From Yeguia hominis (GTDB taxonomy: Bacteria > Bacillota > Clostridia > Oscillospirales > Acutalibacteraceae): DNA of 64,000 bases. Of this stretch, positions 16,862 through 25,377 are shown piece by piece. A model generated the notes under the pieces. It was given only the letters and a program-made list of their open reading frames with translations. It did not search any database and had not been told where the DNA came from. A program made the translations under genes and the position numbers. Position 1 is the stretch's first letter, and each line of letters starts with the position of its first letter. The stretch is taken from the NCBI RefSeq assembly GCF_014384705.1, contig NZ_JACRSN010000001.1, positions 124,001 through 188,000 on the forward strand, given 5' to 3'.

Positions 16862-18942
16862 TCCTTTTCTGCTGCGCGCTCGTATCCGCAGCCCTCCGCA
16901 GCACAATACAGTTTTCCGTTTTTTCCTTTTTTGCGGAACAGTGTCTTGCCGCATTTAGGGCACAGGTCGTCTGTCGGAAGATCCCAGGTGACAAAGTCAC
17001 AATCCGGATATCCCTCGCAGCCGTAAAACGCGCGTCCCTTTTTGCTCTTTCTGGCAACCACTTTCTTGCCGCATTTGGGGCAAAAGCCCGGTGTGGGTTG
17101 GACAAATTTTTTGATATTCTGGCACTCCGGATAACCGGGGCAGGCAATAAATTTCCCATACCGGCCAAATTTGACGACCATCTGCCGGCCGCATTTTTCG
17201 CAGATAATATCGGTTTGGTCCTCTTTTAACTGGATTTTGACATCCTTCATCTCTTCTTTTGCTTTGAGAAGGGTTTTCTCAAAATCCGTATAGAACCCGC
17301 GCAGCATCTCCACCCAATCCTGTTCGCCGGTGCGGACCTTATCCAGATCGGTTTCGACCTGGGCAGTAAACTTGACGTTGACGATTTTCGGGAAGCGCTC
17401 TTTCATCAGCTGCGTGGCAACCTCGCCGAGTTCGGTCGGCTTCAAAGTTTTTCCCTCGCGAACAACATATTCTCTGCCGGTAATGGTGGAAATGACCGCC
17501 GCATAGGTGGACGGACGTCCGATTCCGTATTCCTCCAGCGTTTTAATCAGGCTGGCTTCTGTATAGCGGGGTGGCGGCTGCGTAAAGTGCTGATTCCCGC
17601 CGAGCTCTTTGAGTTTGAGCGGCATGCCCTCCTCCAAAGGCGGCAGCGCCCGGCTCTTCTCGGTTCCCTCCTCACTTTCCACCTCATAAAGCGTTGTATA
17701 ACCGTCAAATGCAACCGTATACCCGGAGGCTTTGAACAGATATCCGTTTCCTTCCAGATCTGCCTGCACCGTGTTGCGCACGCTATTTGCCATCTGGCAC
17801 GCAATAAAACGTTCCCAAATCAACTTGTACAGTTTGTACTGATCCGGCGTCAGGCTCTGCCGGATGCTGTCCGGCGTCAGGCTGATGGTGGAAGGCCGAA
17901 TCGCCTCGTGGCCATCCTGTGCGGATGCCCGAGATTTAAAATGACGCGGGGATGCAGGCAGATACTTTTTGCCCCAGCGGCCCTCGATATACTCCGCAGC
18001 AGCCTGAATGGCTTCTTCCGAAATGCGCAGAGAGTCCGTTCTCATATAGGTAATCAAACCGACCGCACCGATTCCCTGCACATCCACGCCCTCATAGAGT
18101 TCCTGCGCGACTTTCATCGTCCGCGCAGAGCGGAATCCGAGCTTTTTTGCAGCTTCCTGCTGCAGCGTCGATGTGATAAACGGCGGAGACGGAGACTTGC
18201 GCTGCGTTCCCTTTTTGATGTGCGTAACCGTATATTCTGCACCTTCCAGCGCGGCAAGAATCCGATCGGTTTCTTCCTGGCTGCTCAGCTTCATTTTTTC
18301 GTCCGGCGTCCCATAAAAAGAGGCCTCAAATGCTTTTTTGGAGCCTTTCGGCAAAAATTTCGCATCGATGCTCCAGTATTCTTCCGGTTTAAATGCACGG
18401 ATTTCTTCTTCGCGATCCACAACAATCCGCACAGCGACAGATTGTACGCGCCCGGCGGAAAGTCCGCGCCGAATCTTCTGGGAAAGGAACGGACTGAGCT
18501 TATATCCCACCAGGCGGTCCAGGATCCGGCGCGCCTGCTGCGCGTTTACCATGTCCAGATCAATTGGCCGCTGGTGCTGCATGCCAGCCTCGATCCCGCT
18601 CTTTGTAATTTCATTGAAGGTCACGCGGATATTCTGCGTTTCATCCAGACCGAGCAGATAGGCAAGATGCCAGGAGATGGCCTCTCCTTCGCGGTCCGGG
18701 TCGGTTGCAAGCAGCACAAAATCGCTCTTCTCCGCTGCTTTTTTCAAATCCTCAACCAGTTTTTCTTTATCCTTGATGACCTCGTAGCGCGGCTGAAAGT
18801 CTTTTTTCACATCCACGCTCAGACGTTTTGCAGGCAAATCCCGTACATGTCCCTTCGAAGAGACAACCTTGTACCCATCGCCAAGATATTTTTTAATGCT
18901 CTTCTCTTTGTTTGGAGACTCTACAATCACCAGTGTAGACAC
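16858..18942 (-). CDS. topA: DNA topoisomerase I
   Basis: A type IA topoisomerase that relaxes negative supercoils; 694 residues. The Toprim domain carries E8 in VIVESPNKEKS and the DxDxE triad in TDPDREGEAISWH (D81, D83, E86). The active-site tyrosine is Y299 in GLITYMRTDSLRIS. Three C-terminal four-cysteine zinc ribbons follow (CEKCGRQM, CPKCGKKV and CPKCGKTL). I chose the GTG at 18942, seven to eight bases after AGGGGGAT, giving the usual start MSTLVIVES; an ATG 24 bases upstream overlaps that site. It lies 77 bases downstream of dprA. Confidence 0.97.
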   Translation of the reverse strand: MSTLVIVESPNKEKSIKKYLGDGYKVVSSKGHVRDLPAKRLSVDVKKDFQPRYEVIKDKEKLVEDLKKAAEKSDFVLLATDPDREGEAISWHLAYLLGLDETQNIRVTFNEITKSGIEAGMQHQRPIDLDMVNAQQARRILDRLVGYKLSPFLSQKIRRGLSAGRVQSVAVRIVVDREEEIRAFKPEEYWSIDAKFLPKGSKKAFEASFYGTPDEKMKLSSQEETDRILAALEGAEYTVTHIKKGTQRKSPSPPFITSTLQQEAAKKLGFRSARTMKVAQELYEGVDVQGIGAVGLITYMRTDSLRISEEAIQAAAEYIEGRWGKKYLPASPRHFKSRASAQDGHEAIRPSTISLTPDSIRQSLTPDQYKLYKLIWERFIACQMANSVRNTVQADLEGNGYLFKASGYTVAFDGYTTLYEVESEEGTEKSRALPPLEEGMPLKLKELGGNQHFTQPPPRYTEASLIKTLEEYGIGRPSTYAAVISTITGREYVVREGKTLKPTELGEVATQLMKERFPKIVNVKFTAQVETDLDKVRTGEQDWVEMLRGFYTDFEKTLLKAKEEMKDVKIQLKEDQTDIICEKCGRQMVVKFGRYGKFIACPGYPECQNIKKFVQPTPGFCPKCGKKVVARKSKKGRAFYGCEGYPDCDFVTWDLPTDDLCPKCGKTLFRKKGKNGKLYCAAEGCGYERAAEKE

Positions 18943-19019
18943 AAATTCATCCCCCTGTTTTTCCAATTCCGATCACGCTTTTAAAAGGTGCGTGCGCCCT
19001 GATGGTATTCTGTTTCATC

Positions 19020-20156
19020 CTATGCAGTTTCTATCCGAACATACCGCCGACCGGCTAAGGACTGAATTTTTTGTTCGATTTCCAGCTCTGTCAGCGCAAC
19101 AAACAGGCGCTGTGCGGAAAGTCCGGTTGCTGCTGCCACTTCCCCGATAGTCAGCGGTGTTTTGCCGAGGACCCGATAGACGGTTTCTGCATCCGCAGAA
19201 AATTCCTTTGAAAAAAGCGCCTTCGCGTCCTGTGCCGCCGGTCTTGCCATCTGCGCCGGCGCCTCCTGCGGAAGCACCCGCTCATAATCGCGCCCGGCAT
19301 ATTCATCTAAAACATCCTCCGCAGCAAGTACTGCCTTTGCGCCGGAACGAAGCAATCCGTTAGAACCTTCCGATTCCGGCCCGACATTTGCCGGGATGAC
19401 AAACACATCGCGGTTTTGCTCCAATGCATAGCGGGCCGTAATCATCGTCCCGCTCCTTTTGGCAGCCTCCGCAATCAAAACGCCGGAACTCAGGCCGGAC
19501 AGCAGCCGGTTTCGAGTCCGGAAATTCCATTTCTGCACACCGGTCCCCGGCGGATATTCCGAAACCAGGGCGCCGCTTGCCGCAATCATTTCACGAAGTT
19601 CCGCATATTCCGGCAAATACGGATAATCGATTCCGCACGGCAAAACGGAAACGGTCACACCGCCAGCCGAAAGCGCCGCCTCGTGCACCGCATGATCCAC
19701 ACCGTGCGCGCCGCCGCTGACCACCACAACACCGTTCCGCGCAAGTGCGCCGGAAATCTCACCGGCCGTATGCAGCGCAGCATGGGAAGCAGTCCGGGAA
19801 CCGACGATCGCAATCGACAAGCAGCGATCCATATCCGGCAGCTTTCCCTGCACATACAGGACGCACGGCGGATGATAAATCGCGCGCAGGCGCTCCGGAT
19901 AGCCCGGCGTTTCCGGCGTCAACACGGTTTGTCCCAGCGCCGCACAGCGGTTCAGCAGCAAACCGGCTTCCTGCAGAGACCCCGTATGCAGCAGTTCCTT
20001 TTCCCGCTGCGTCAATATGCCAAGCCCCTCCCAGGCGGAAGCGCCGGCCTCATAAAATGCTTTTGCAGTCTGAAACGCGCGCAGCACCGCGGGGATCCGT
20101 GTCCCGCCAACGCCCAGCGCACGCTGCAGCCAAATCCAATAAACCCTCTCGTCCAA
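19020..20156 (-). CDS. dprA: DNA processing protein DprA
   Basis: Protects incoming single-stranded DNA and loads RecA during natural transformation; also kept in species not known to be competent. The 378 residues have a short N-terminal helical region, a Rossmann core (IAIVGSRTASHAALHTA near 130, VVVSGGAHGVDHAVHEAAL, CGIDYPYLPEYAEL, KWNFRTRNRLLSGLS, EAAKRSGTMITARYALEQ) and a C-terminal winged-helix domain (TIGEVAAATGLSAQRLFVALTELE). The start is TTG eight bases after AGGGGG; the longer open frame upstream runs through the preceding methyltransferase gene. The dprA-topA-trmFO order is typical of Firmicutes. Confidence 0.95.
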   Translation of the reverse strand: MDERVYWIWLQRALGVGGTRIPAVLRAFQTAKAFYEAGASAWEGLGILTQREKELLHTGSLQEAGLLLNRCAALGQTVLTPETPGYPERLRAIYHPPCVLYVQGKLPDMDRCLSIAIVGSRTASHAALHTAGEISGALARNGVVVVSGGAHGVDHAVHEAALSAGGVTVSVLPCGIDYPYLPEYAELREMIAASGALVSEYPPGTGVQKWNFRTRNRLLSGLSSGVLIAEAAKRSGTMITARYALEQNRDVFVIPANVGPESEGSNGLLRSGAKAVLAAEDVLDEYAGRDYERVLPQEAPAQMARPAAQDAKALFSKEFSADAETVYRVLGKTPLTIGEVAAATGLSAQRLFVALTELEIEQKIQSLAGRRYVRIETA

Positions 20157-20167
20157 ATGACGTCCCC

Positions 20168-20959
20168 CTATCGGCGCATCATTTCCCACATCAAGATCAT
20201 TGCAGCAGCTGCCGCATTCAGAGATTCTGCACGGCCTCGCATCGGAATCGTAATCGGATGACAAGCGGCAATTGCCTCCGCCGAAAGGCCGTTTCCTTCA
20301 TTTCCGACCGCTAAAACGGCTCCCTGTGAAAAATCAGCCTCCAGGACGCTTTGCGCTGCAGGATCCACAACCGCCGCATAGGTTGCAAATCCGCGCTCCC
20401 GAAGAGATTGTAATGTTTCCGGAAACGCCGCCGTCTCATAGACCGGTAGCCGAAAAGCCGCTCCCATCGAAGCCCGGAGCGCTTTGGGCGCATACGGGTC
20501 ACAGCAATCCGAAGAAATCAGCAGACCGTCGATCCCCAGCGCCTCTGCGGAACGCATAATTGCGCCGAGATTGGAGGGGTCCTGCAGATGTTCCGCCGCA
20601 AGATAGCGGCTTCCCGGTTTCATGCGGGAAACCGGTTCCGTTTTGCGGGCCTCGCAAAGGCAAAAAATGCCCTGCGGACTTTTGACATCGCGCATTTTCT
20701 CTGCAACCGGTTCTGCAATTTCATAACACAGCTGGGCCTTTTGGAGCAGTGTTTCCAGATAAGACGGGTACTTTTCCTGCGCACGAAGGGTAAAAAACAC
20801 GCTTTTCAGCGCCATTCCGCTTTTGGCTGCATCTGCGCACAGCCGGGCGCCTTCTACCGCAAATTGACCAGTCTGCCGGCGGCTTTCCGGGTTTCGCGCA
20901 ACAGCGCAAAACTGTTTGACCGCCTCGTTCTGACGACTGGTAATTTTCAGGATCTCCAT
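20168..20959 (-). CDS. TrmH/SpoU-family RNA 2'-O-methyltransferase
   Basis: A 263-residue SPOUT methyltransferase. An N-terminal substrate-binding domain (residues 1-95) is followed by the knotted domain with the three family motifs: NLGAIMRSAEALG, AVGNEGNGLS and IPMRGRAESLNAAAAA. Related enzymes methylate 23S rRNA or tRNA ribose; the exact site cannot be told from sequence. The ATG follows CCGGAGG at a somewhat long spacing. It is the first gene after the rplT terminator and probably opens the long minus-strand block. Confidence 0.93.
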   Translation of the reverse strand: MEILKITSRQNEAVKQFCAVARNPESRRQTGQFAVEGARLCADAAKSGMALKSVFFTLRAQEKYPSYLETLLQKAQLCYEIAEPVAEKMRDVKSPQGIFCLCEARKTEPVSRMKPGSRYLAAEHLQDPSNLGAIMRSAEALGIDGLLISSDCCDPYAPKALRASMGAAFRLPVYETAAFPETLQSLRERGFATYAAVVDPAAQSVLEADFSQGAVLAVGNEGNGLSAEAIAACHPITIPMRGRAESLNAAAAAMILMWEMMRR

Positions 20960-21006
20960 GCTTTTCTTTCTCTCCTCCGGCGGTACAATCTGTTTTTCAC
21001 AAATAC

Positions 21007-21042
21007 AAAAGTTGCGTCCGGGACACTCCCGGACGCAATTCC
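21007..21042 (-). terminator. terminator after rplT
   Basis: A perfect 12-bp stem, TTGCGTCCGGGA and its complement (21012-21038), with a 3-base loop. On the minus strand it is followed by CTTTTGTATTT. It ends the infC-rpmI-rplT unit. Confidence 0.85.
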
Positions 21043-21049
21043 AGCTTTT

Positions 21050-21403
21050 TTATCGTGCAGCTTTTGCCTGTTCTACAAGCGCTTTGAATGCCTGCTCGTC
21101 GGCAATCGCGATCTCAGAGAGCATCTTGCGGTTGAGCGTAATGTTCGCCTTTTTCAGTCCGTTCATAAATGTGGAATAGTTGATTCCGTTCATGCGGCAT
21201 GCCGCAGAAATACGGGTAATCCACAGGCGGCGGAAGTCTCTCTTTCTCTGCTTCCGGCCGATGTATGCATAGTTTCCGGACTTCATAACAGCCTGTTTAG
21301 CCATTTTAAAATGCTTGCTCTTTGCACCCCAGTAGCCTTTTGCAAGCTTTAATACTTTCTTTCTTCTTTTGCGCGTCATCATTGCGCCTTTGATTCGTGC
21401 CAT
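21050..21403 (-). CDS. rplT: 50S ribosomal protein L20
   Basis: 117 residues, the usual length. The family start MARIKGAMMTRKRRKKVLKLAKGYWGAKS is followed by RQRKRDFRRLWITRI and NGINYSTFMNGLKKA, all L20 hallmarks. L20 is an early 23S rRNA-binding assembly protein and, in Firmicutes and Proteobacteria, also a translational or transcriptional repressor of its own operon. It is the last gene of infC-rpmI-rplT and is followed by a terminator. Confidence 0.99.
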   Translation of the reverse strand: MARIKGAMMTRKRRKKVLKLAKGYWGAKSKHFKMAKQAVMKSGNYAYIGRKQRKRDFRRLWITRISAACRMNGINYSTFMNGLKKANITLNRKMLSEIAIADEQAFKALVEQAKAAR

Positions 21404-21453
21404 TTATCCTTACCTCCAACTCAATCGTCTTGTTTTAAACCGTCTGTTGCTCC

Positions 21454-21651
21454 TTATTTGTACGGGAGCATCTTTTTGACCTTCATCACATTGGTCACAT
21501 CTGCAACCGCTGTCTGACGCAGGCCTCTCTTGCGCTTTGTGGTCTTTTTGTTAAGGATATGGGATTTGTTTGCATGGGCACGGATTACTTTTCCGGTCGC
21601 GGACATCTTGAAGCGCTTCTTCGCGCCGCTGTGCGTTTTCAGTTTGGGCAT
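21454..21651 (-). CDS. rpmI: 50S ribosomal protein L35
   Basis: 65 residues starting MPKLKTHSGAKKRFKMSATGK, diagnostic of L35, with the conserved HANKSHILNKKTTKRKRGLR core. The ATG at 21651 has AGGAG a few bases upstream; the longer frame to 21669 is not needed. It lies 24 bases after infC and 50 bases before rplT. Confidence 0.98.
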   Translation of the reverse strand: MPKLKTHSGAKKRFKMSATGKVIRAHANKSHILNKKTTKRKRGLRQTAVADVTNVMKVKKMLPYK

Positions 21652-21675
21652 GACTGCTCCTCCTAACAATTCATT

Positions 21676-22194
21676 TTACTTCGCGGGTTTGGGCGCAAGG
21701 AACATAAACATATTGCGTCCCTCGAGTTTTGCCGCGCGTTCCACATTGGCATCCTCTGCACACGCTTCCGCAAATTTTTGCATAATCACGGTGCCATGTT
21801 CCGGATGTCCCATCTCACGTCCGCGGAACCGGATGGAAACTTTGACTTTATTTCCCTCCGATAAAAACCGCTTGGCATGGCCGAGCTTCGTGTTGAAATC
21901 GTGGGTGTCGATATTCAAAGAAAGGCGAATTTCCTTGATTTCGACGATATGCTGATTTTTCTTTGCTTCCTTCTCCCGTTTTGCCTGTTCGAAACGGTAT
22001 TTGCCGTAATCGATAATCTTGCACACGGGCGGAGTTGCCTTCGGCGCGATCTTCACGAGATCCAGGTCCCGGGCATACGCCCGCTCCAGCGCTTCGCTCG
22101 CCGGCATCACGCCAAGCTGCGAGCCATCAGAGTCAATCACACGAACCTCTTTATCACGGATTTGCTCGTTGATCTGCAGTTCCTTGCTGCTAAT
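21676..22194 (-). CDS. infC: translation initiation factor IF-3 (AUU start)
   Basis: 172 residues. It binds the 30S subunit, stops premature 50S joining and checks start-codon pairing. The N domain (ELQINEQIRDKEVRVIDSDG) and C domain (IVEIKEIRLSLNIDTHDFNTKLGHAKRFL, VSIRFRGREMGHPEHG) are complete. The expected first residue, just before SSKELQINEQI, is encoded by ATT, seven bases after GGGGGTG. No ATG fits. AUU starts are well known for infC and let IF-3 repress its own synthesis. A codon for a longer frame at 22215 is GTG but overlaps the ribosome binding site. Confidence 0.96.
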   Translation of the reverse strand: MSSKELQINEQIRDKEVRVIDSDGSQLGVMPASEALERAYARDLDLVKIAPKATPPVCKIIDYGKYRFEQAKREKEAKKNQHIVEIKEIRLSLNIDTHDFNTKLGHAKRFLSEGNKVKVSIRFRGREMGHPEHGTVIMQKFAEACAEDANVERAAKLEGRNMFMFLAPKPAK

Positions 22195-22224
22195 AGGTAA
22201 GCACCCCCAAAACACGTTATTTTA

Positions 22225-22418
22225 CTGTTTCAAACCCGTCCGGCGGCAACCTCCGCATTTTCGGGCCGAAAACCGCAAATAAAAAGCGCGGGCAGAAGAT
22301 CCTGTCCGCGCGTCAATACCACATCAGCCGCTTAAAACCGCTGGCATCTGTTTCTATTGACCCGTGACGGACAACACCCCACAGGTGAGAACAGATTTCT
22401 GTTCTACTTTCATTTGCA
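22225..22418 (-). promoter_or_regulatory. probable L20-type leader of infC-rpmI-rplT
   Basis: The transcript from the promoter at 22424-22452 has a leader of about 220 bases before infC. It starts with the hairpin AGAACAGA-TCTGTTCT (22388-22405), continues with the segment CACCTGTGGGGTGTTG then GTCCGTCACGGGTC, and ends in a terminator hairpin (22281-22311). This arrangement matches the Firmicutes L20 leader, in which L20 binding causes early termination. I am confident that it is an attenuator; the assignment to the Rfam L20 leader is from memory of its layout. Confidence 0.65.
22281..22311 (-). terminator. leader terminator upstream of infC
   Basis: On the minus strand GCGCGGACAG pairs with CTGCCCGCGC (one A/C mismatch) around a short loop and is followed by TTTTTATTT. 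It lies between the operon promoter and infC, so it must be conditional. Confidence 0.8.
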
Positions 22419-22423
22419 TTCTT

Positions 22424-22452
22424 ATCTTACACGCTGAGCGGCGGTTTGTCAA
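22424..22452 (-). promoter_or_regulatory. promoter of infC-rpmI-rplT
   Basis: On the minus strand TTGACA (22452-22447) and TAAGAT (22429-22424) are separated by 17 bases, a strong housekeeping promoter. Confidence 0.85.
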
Positions 22453-22521
22453 GATTTATTTTCTCGAAAACGCTTTTCCAAAAACACTTTTCTGGATATT
22501 TTCCATCCACGCCGATACTTT

Positions 22522-22576
22522 AAAAAACAAACCGGCTTCCGCGTCGTCTGCAGAGGCCAGACGTGCTGAAACCGGC
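22522..22576 (-). terminator. terminator of the ABC transporter operon
   Basis: On the minus strand GCCGGTTTC pairs with GAAGCCGG and, inside it, CGTCTG pairs with CAGACG. The stem is followed by TTTGTTTTTT. It lies 11 bases after the aldo/keto reductase stop. Confidence 0.85.
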
Positions 22577-22587
22577 AACATTTTCAT

Positions 22588-23511
22588 TTACGGAATGGTA
22601 TTCCCCGCAGCACGGTAAATCGCATACCAGTCCTCACGCGAAAGCGTCAAGTCTGTTGCGCCGCAGATTTCCTGTAACCGGGAGAGCTTCGTGGTTCCCG
22701 CAATCAGCTGCATCTTTGCCGGATGGCGCAAAACCCAGGCAGCTGCAATCGTCGTTTCCGAGACCGCATATTTCTGTGCAAGTTCTGAAAGCGTTTTGTT
22801 CAGTTCCGGAAATTTGGGGTTCTGAAGAAACGTGCCTTCGAACATTCCATACTGGAACGGCGACCAGGCCTGAATGGTGATCTCATGCAGCCGGCAGTAA
22901 TCCAGCACGCCGTCGTCTCTGCATACCGCGGCATCGTCAAGCATATTGACGTGAATCCCGCTTGAAATCATGGTGCTGTTCGTAATACTGAGCTGAAGCT
23001 GATCGATCAGCAGCTTCTGCGGGAGATATTTCTGCAAAAGGCGTATTTGTCCGGGGTTTTGATTTGACACGCCAAAATAGCGGACCTTGCCGGTACTGTG
23101 CAGCCGGTCAAAGGCTTCCGCAACCTCTTCGGGTTCCATCAGCGCATCCGGTCTGTGCAGCAGAAGAATATCCAGATAATCCGTCTGCAGGCGCGAGAGG
23201 ATTCCGTCCGCCGCCGAAAGGAGATAGGCTTTTGAACAATCATACATCTGCTGTTCCGGCCGGATATCACATTTGGACTGGAGAATCATTTTCTCACGTT
23301 TTGCAGCGTTCATCCCAATTGCCTTGGCAAACAGGCTTTCACATTCTCCGCGGCCGTAAATATCGGCGTGATCAAAAAAATTGGCGCCGCACTCCAATGC
23401 GCCCGCAACCAGCGTTTCGATTTGCGCCGGCCGCAATTCGTTAAGCCGCATACAACCTACAACAATCCGCGGAACGGAAAGTGAAGTTCCGCCCAGATTT
23501 ATCCTCTTCAT
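22588..23511 (-). CDS. aldo/keto reductase (YdhF-like)
   Basis: A 307-residue NAD(P)H-dependent carbonyl reductase with a TIM-barrel fold. The catalytic tetrad is visible: Asp and Tyr in FFDHADIYGRGE (near 47-56), Lys in MILQSKC (near 79) and His in LLLHRPD (near 119). The family is large and its substrates are varied. It is the last gene of the ABC transporter operon, 24 bases after the second permease, so it probably acts on the imported compound or a product of it. A strong terminator follows. Confidence 0.9.
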   Translation of the reverse strand: MKRINLGGTSLSVPRIVVGCMRLNELRPAQIETLVAGALECGANFFDHADIYGRGECESLFAKAIGMNAAKREKMILQSKCDIRPEQQMYDCSKAYLLSAADGILSRLQTDYLDILLLHRPDALMEPEEVAEAFDRLHSTGKVRYFGVSNQNPGQIRLLQKYLPQKLLIDQLQLSITNSTMISSGIHVNMLDDAAVCRDDGVLDYCRLHEITIQAWSPFQYGMFEGTFLQNPKFPELNKTLSELAQKYAVSETTIAAAWVLRHPAKMQLIAGTTKLSRLQEICGATDLTLSREDWYAIYRAAGNTIP

Positions 23512-23535
23512 GCGTATGTTCCCTTCTATTCAAAA

Positions 23536-24378
23536 TCAGCCCTTCACGGCGCCGGCCGTGACATTGGCAATCTGAAGTTTCTGTACAATAAAATAGGCAA
23601 TGACAACCGGTACAACGGCCAGTGTCGTGCCGGACATCACGATCGGCCACGGTGTAGACAGGCCGTCGCTGGTCGGCAGCAATGCAATTGCCACCATCAG
23701 CGTGTATTTCTTGGCATTGCGCAGCAGAACGAGCGGCCAGAAGAAGTCGTTCCAGCGGGTGATCATCGTCAGCGTCGCCCAGCTTGCAAGTCCGGACTTG
23801 ACAATCGGACAAACAATCTGCCAGTAGATCCGGAAATCTGTACAGCCGTCAATCCGGGCGGCTTCCAAAACTTCTGTCGGTACATCCCGCATGTACTGCG
23901 TCATATAGAAAATTCCGACAGCGGTTGCAATTCGCGGAATAATCAGTCCCCACAGGCTGTTGATCAGGTGGAGATTCCGATAAATGAGAAAAACCGGAAT
24001 GATCCCAATTTCCTGCGGCACCATCATCGTGGCCAGCACAAACAGGAATAGTGCCTGCTTGCCGGGAAACCGATACTTTGCAAAAGCAAAACCTGCCAGG
24101 GAACAAAAGAACAGCGTCGTTACGGTTCCCATTATGGAAACAAAGACGTTATTTAGAAAGTTCCACGGCAAATTCGGCATAATTTCCACAACACGAATAT
24201 AGTTCGCAACCGTTGGGTCGGAAGGAAGAATCGAAGCAAAACCCGTCATGGATTCATGAACGGATTTAAAGGAAATCAGTGTCATCCAGATCACCGGAAA
24301 CACACAAATCAGACAGACCACAATCAGTGCCACGTGCACTAGCAGGGCAGAAAATTTTCGTTTTTTATTGTATCCCAC
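23536..24378 (-). CDS. carbohydrate ABC transporter permease (MalG type)
   Basis: A 280-residue inner-membrane permease with six predicted membrane segments. The EAA loop that contacts the ATPase reads EVLEAARIDGCTDFRIYWQIVCPIVKSGL near residues 180-210. The start MGYNKKRKFSALLVHVALIVVCLICVFP and the segment ATMMVPQEIGIIPVFL are typical of CUT1 sugar importers. It forms the channel with the MalF-type permease, encoded 18 bases upstream. No ATPase gene lies in this operon, so a shared MsiK-type ATPase encoded elsewhere is likely. Confidence 0.93.
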   Translation of the reverse strand: MGYNKKRKFSALLVHVALIVVCLICVFPVIWMTLISFKSVHESMTGFASILPSDPTVANYIRVVEIMPNLPWNFLNNVFVSIMGTVTTLFFCSLAGFAFAKYRFPGKQALFLFVLATMMVPQEIGIIPVFLIYRNLHLINSLWGLIIPRIATAVGIFYMTQYMRDVPTEVLEAARIDGCTDFRIYWQIVCPIVKSGLASWATLTMITRWNDFFWPLVLLRNAKKYTLMVAIALLPTSDGLSTPWPIVMSGTTLAVVPVVIAYFIVQKLQIANVTAGAVKG

Positions 24379-24396
24379 TGTTGTGTCCCTCCTTCC

Positions 24397-25305
24397 TTAT
24401 AAGAGCTGTTCCTGTGTGCGCCGCACATAAAACTGAATGATCGAAACCAAAATGGTAATGACCGCCAGCACATAACCGATTGCGGAAGCATAGCCGAGCC
24501 GGAAGGTGGTGAAGGCATGCTCATACATCAGCTGGAACAGCGTCGCATTGGAATAGGCAGGTCCCTTGAGCACATAAGATTCATTAAACATTTTCCAGGT
24601 ATCACAGGTCACTGTGATAAAACAGAAAAAGAGAATATTTCCCAGAAGCGGCAGGGTAATCCGGAAAAACTGCTGGACAAAATTTGCACCGTCCACAATA
24701 GCCGCTTCATAATAATCGCCCGGAATACTCAAAAGTCCGGACAGAACAATTACCGAAAACCACGGAATACTGCGCCAGCAAAACAGAATGATTACCGGAA
24801 CGCGCGACCACCGGGAACTGGTCAGCCAATCTACCGGCTGTGCGCCGAGAAGCTGCAAAAACTCATTGACAAGCCCGGAGTTGGTGTCAAACAGCATTTT
24901 AAATACCAGTGCAACCGCAACCGAAGCACATACATACGGCAAAAACGTCAGCGTCTTAAACGCGCCGGTCCCGCGCAAATGTTTATAATTCAGCAGCATC
25001 GCCATCAAAACGGATAATACAATGACCAAAACGCTGCAGACAACCCAATAAATTGCTGTATTTTTGAGAGAATCCCAGAAGGCATAGTTGTCCGCATGAA
25101 ATAGGTCTCGATAATTCTTCAACCCGACATATTGCGCAGCGGACAGGCCGTCATATTCCTGAAAGCTGTAAATCAGAGACTGAATCATCGGATATAATTG
25201 AAACACGAAGAAAATCAGAAAAAATGGTAAAATGAAAAGATAGGGCGTCTTATATCGGTGCAGGAACTGCGCCGTCCGTCCTCTTTTTGCACGATGCTGC
25301 ATCAT
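24397..25305 (-). CDS. carbohydrate ABC transporter permease (MalF/UgpA type)
   Basis: A 302-residue inner-membrane permease with a cytoplasmic basic N terminus and about six membrane segments (for example FILPFFLIFFVFQLYPMIQSLIYSF near 35-58). The EAA loop reads YYEAAIVDGANFVQQFFRITLPLLGN. It pairs with the MalG-type permease downstream. Two adjacent ATGs follow AAGGAGGGG; the second (25302) has the better spacing. A perfect palindromic hairpin separates it from the amidohydrolase gene. Confidence 0.93.
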   Translation of the reverse strand: MMQHRAKRGRTAQFLHRYKTPYLFILPFFLIFFVFQLYPMIQSLIYSFQEYDGLSAAQYVGLKNYRDLFHADNYAFWDSLKNTAIYWVVCSVLVIVLSVLMAMLLNYKHLRGTGAFKTLTFLPYVCASVAVALVFKMLFDTNSGLVNEFLQLLGAQPVDWLTSSRWSRVPVIILFCWRSIPWFSVIVLSGLLSIPGDYYEAAIVDGANFVQQFFRITLPLLGNILFFCFITVTCDTWKMFNESYVLKGPAYSNATLFQLMYEHAFTTFRLGYASAIGYVLAVITILVSIIQFYVRRTQEQLL

Positions 25306-25332
25306 TACCCCTCCTTATAGAATTCCAGGGCA

Positions 25333-25356
25333 GAGCACCGGCAATTGCCGGTGCTC
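25333..25356. repeat. perfect 24-bp palindrome between amidohydrolase and permease genes
   Basis: The arm GAGCACCGGCAA is followed directly by its complete reverse complement. It has no T-run on either side, so it is not a normal terminator. In the transcript it would form a very stable hairpin between the third and second last parts of the operon; a role in mRNA stability or partial termination, giving more binding protein than permease, is inferred. Confidence 0.7.
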
Positions 25357-25377
25357 CTTTGCCCGAACCGGATATTT

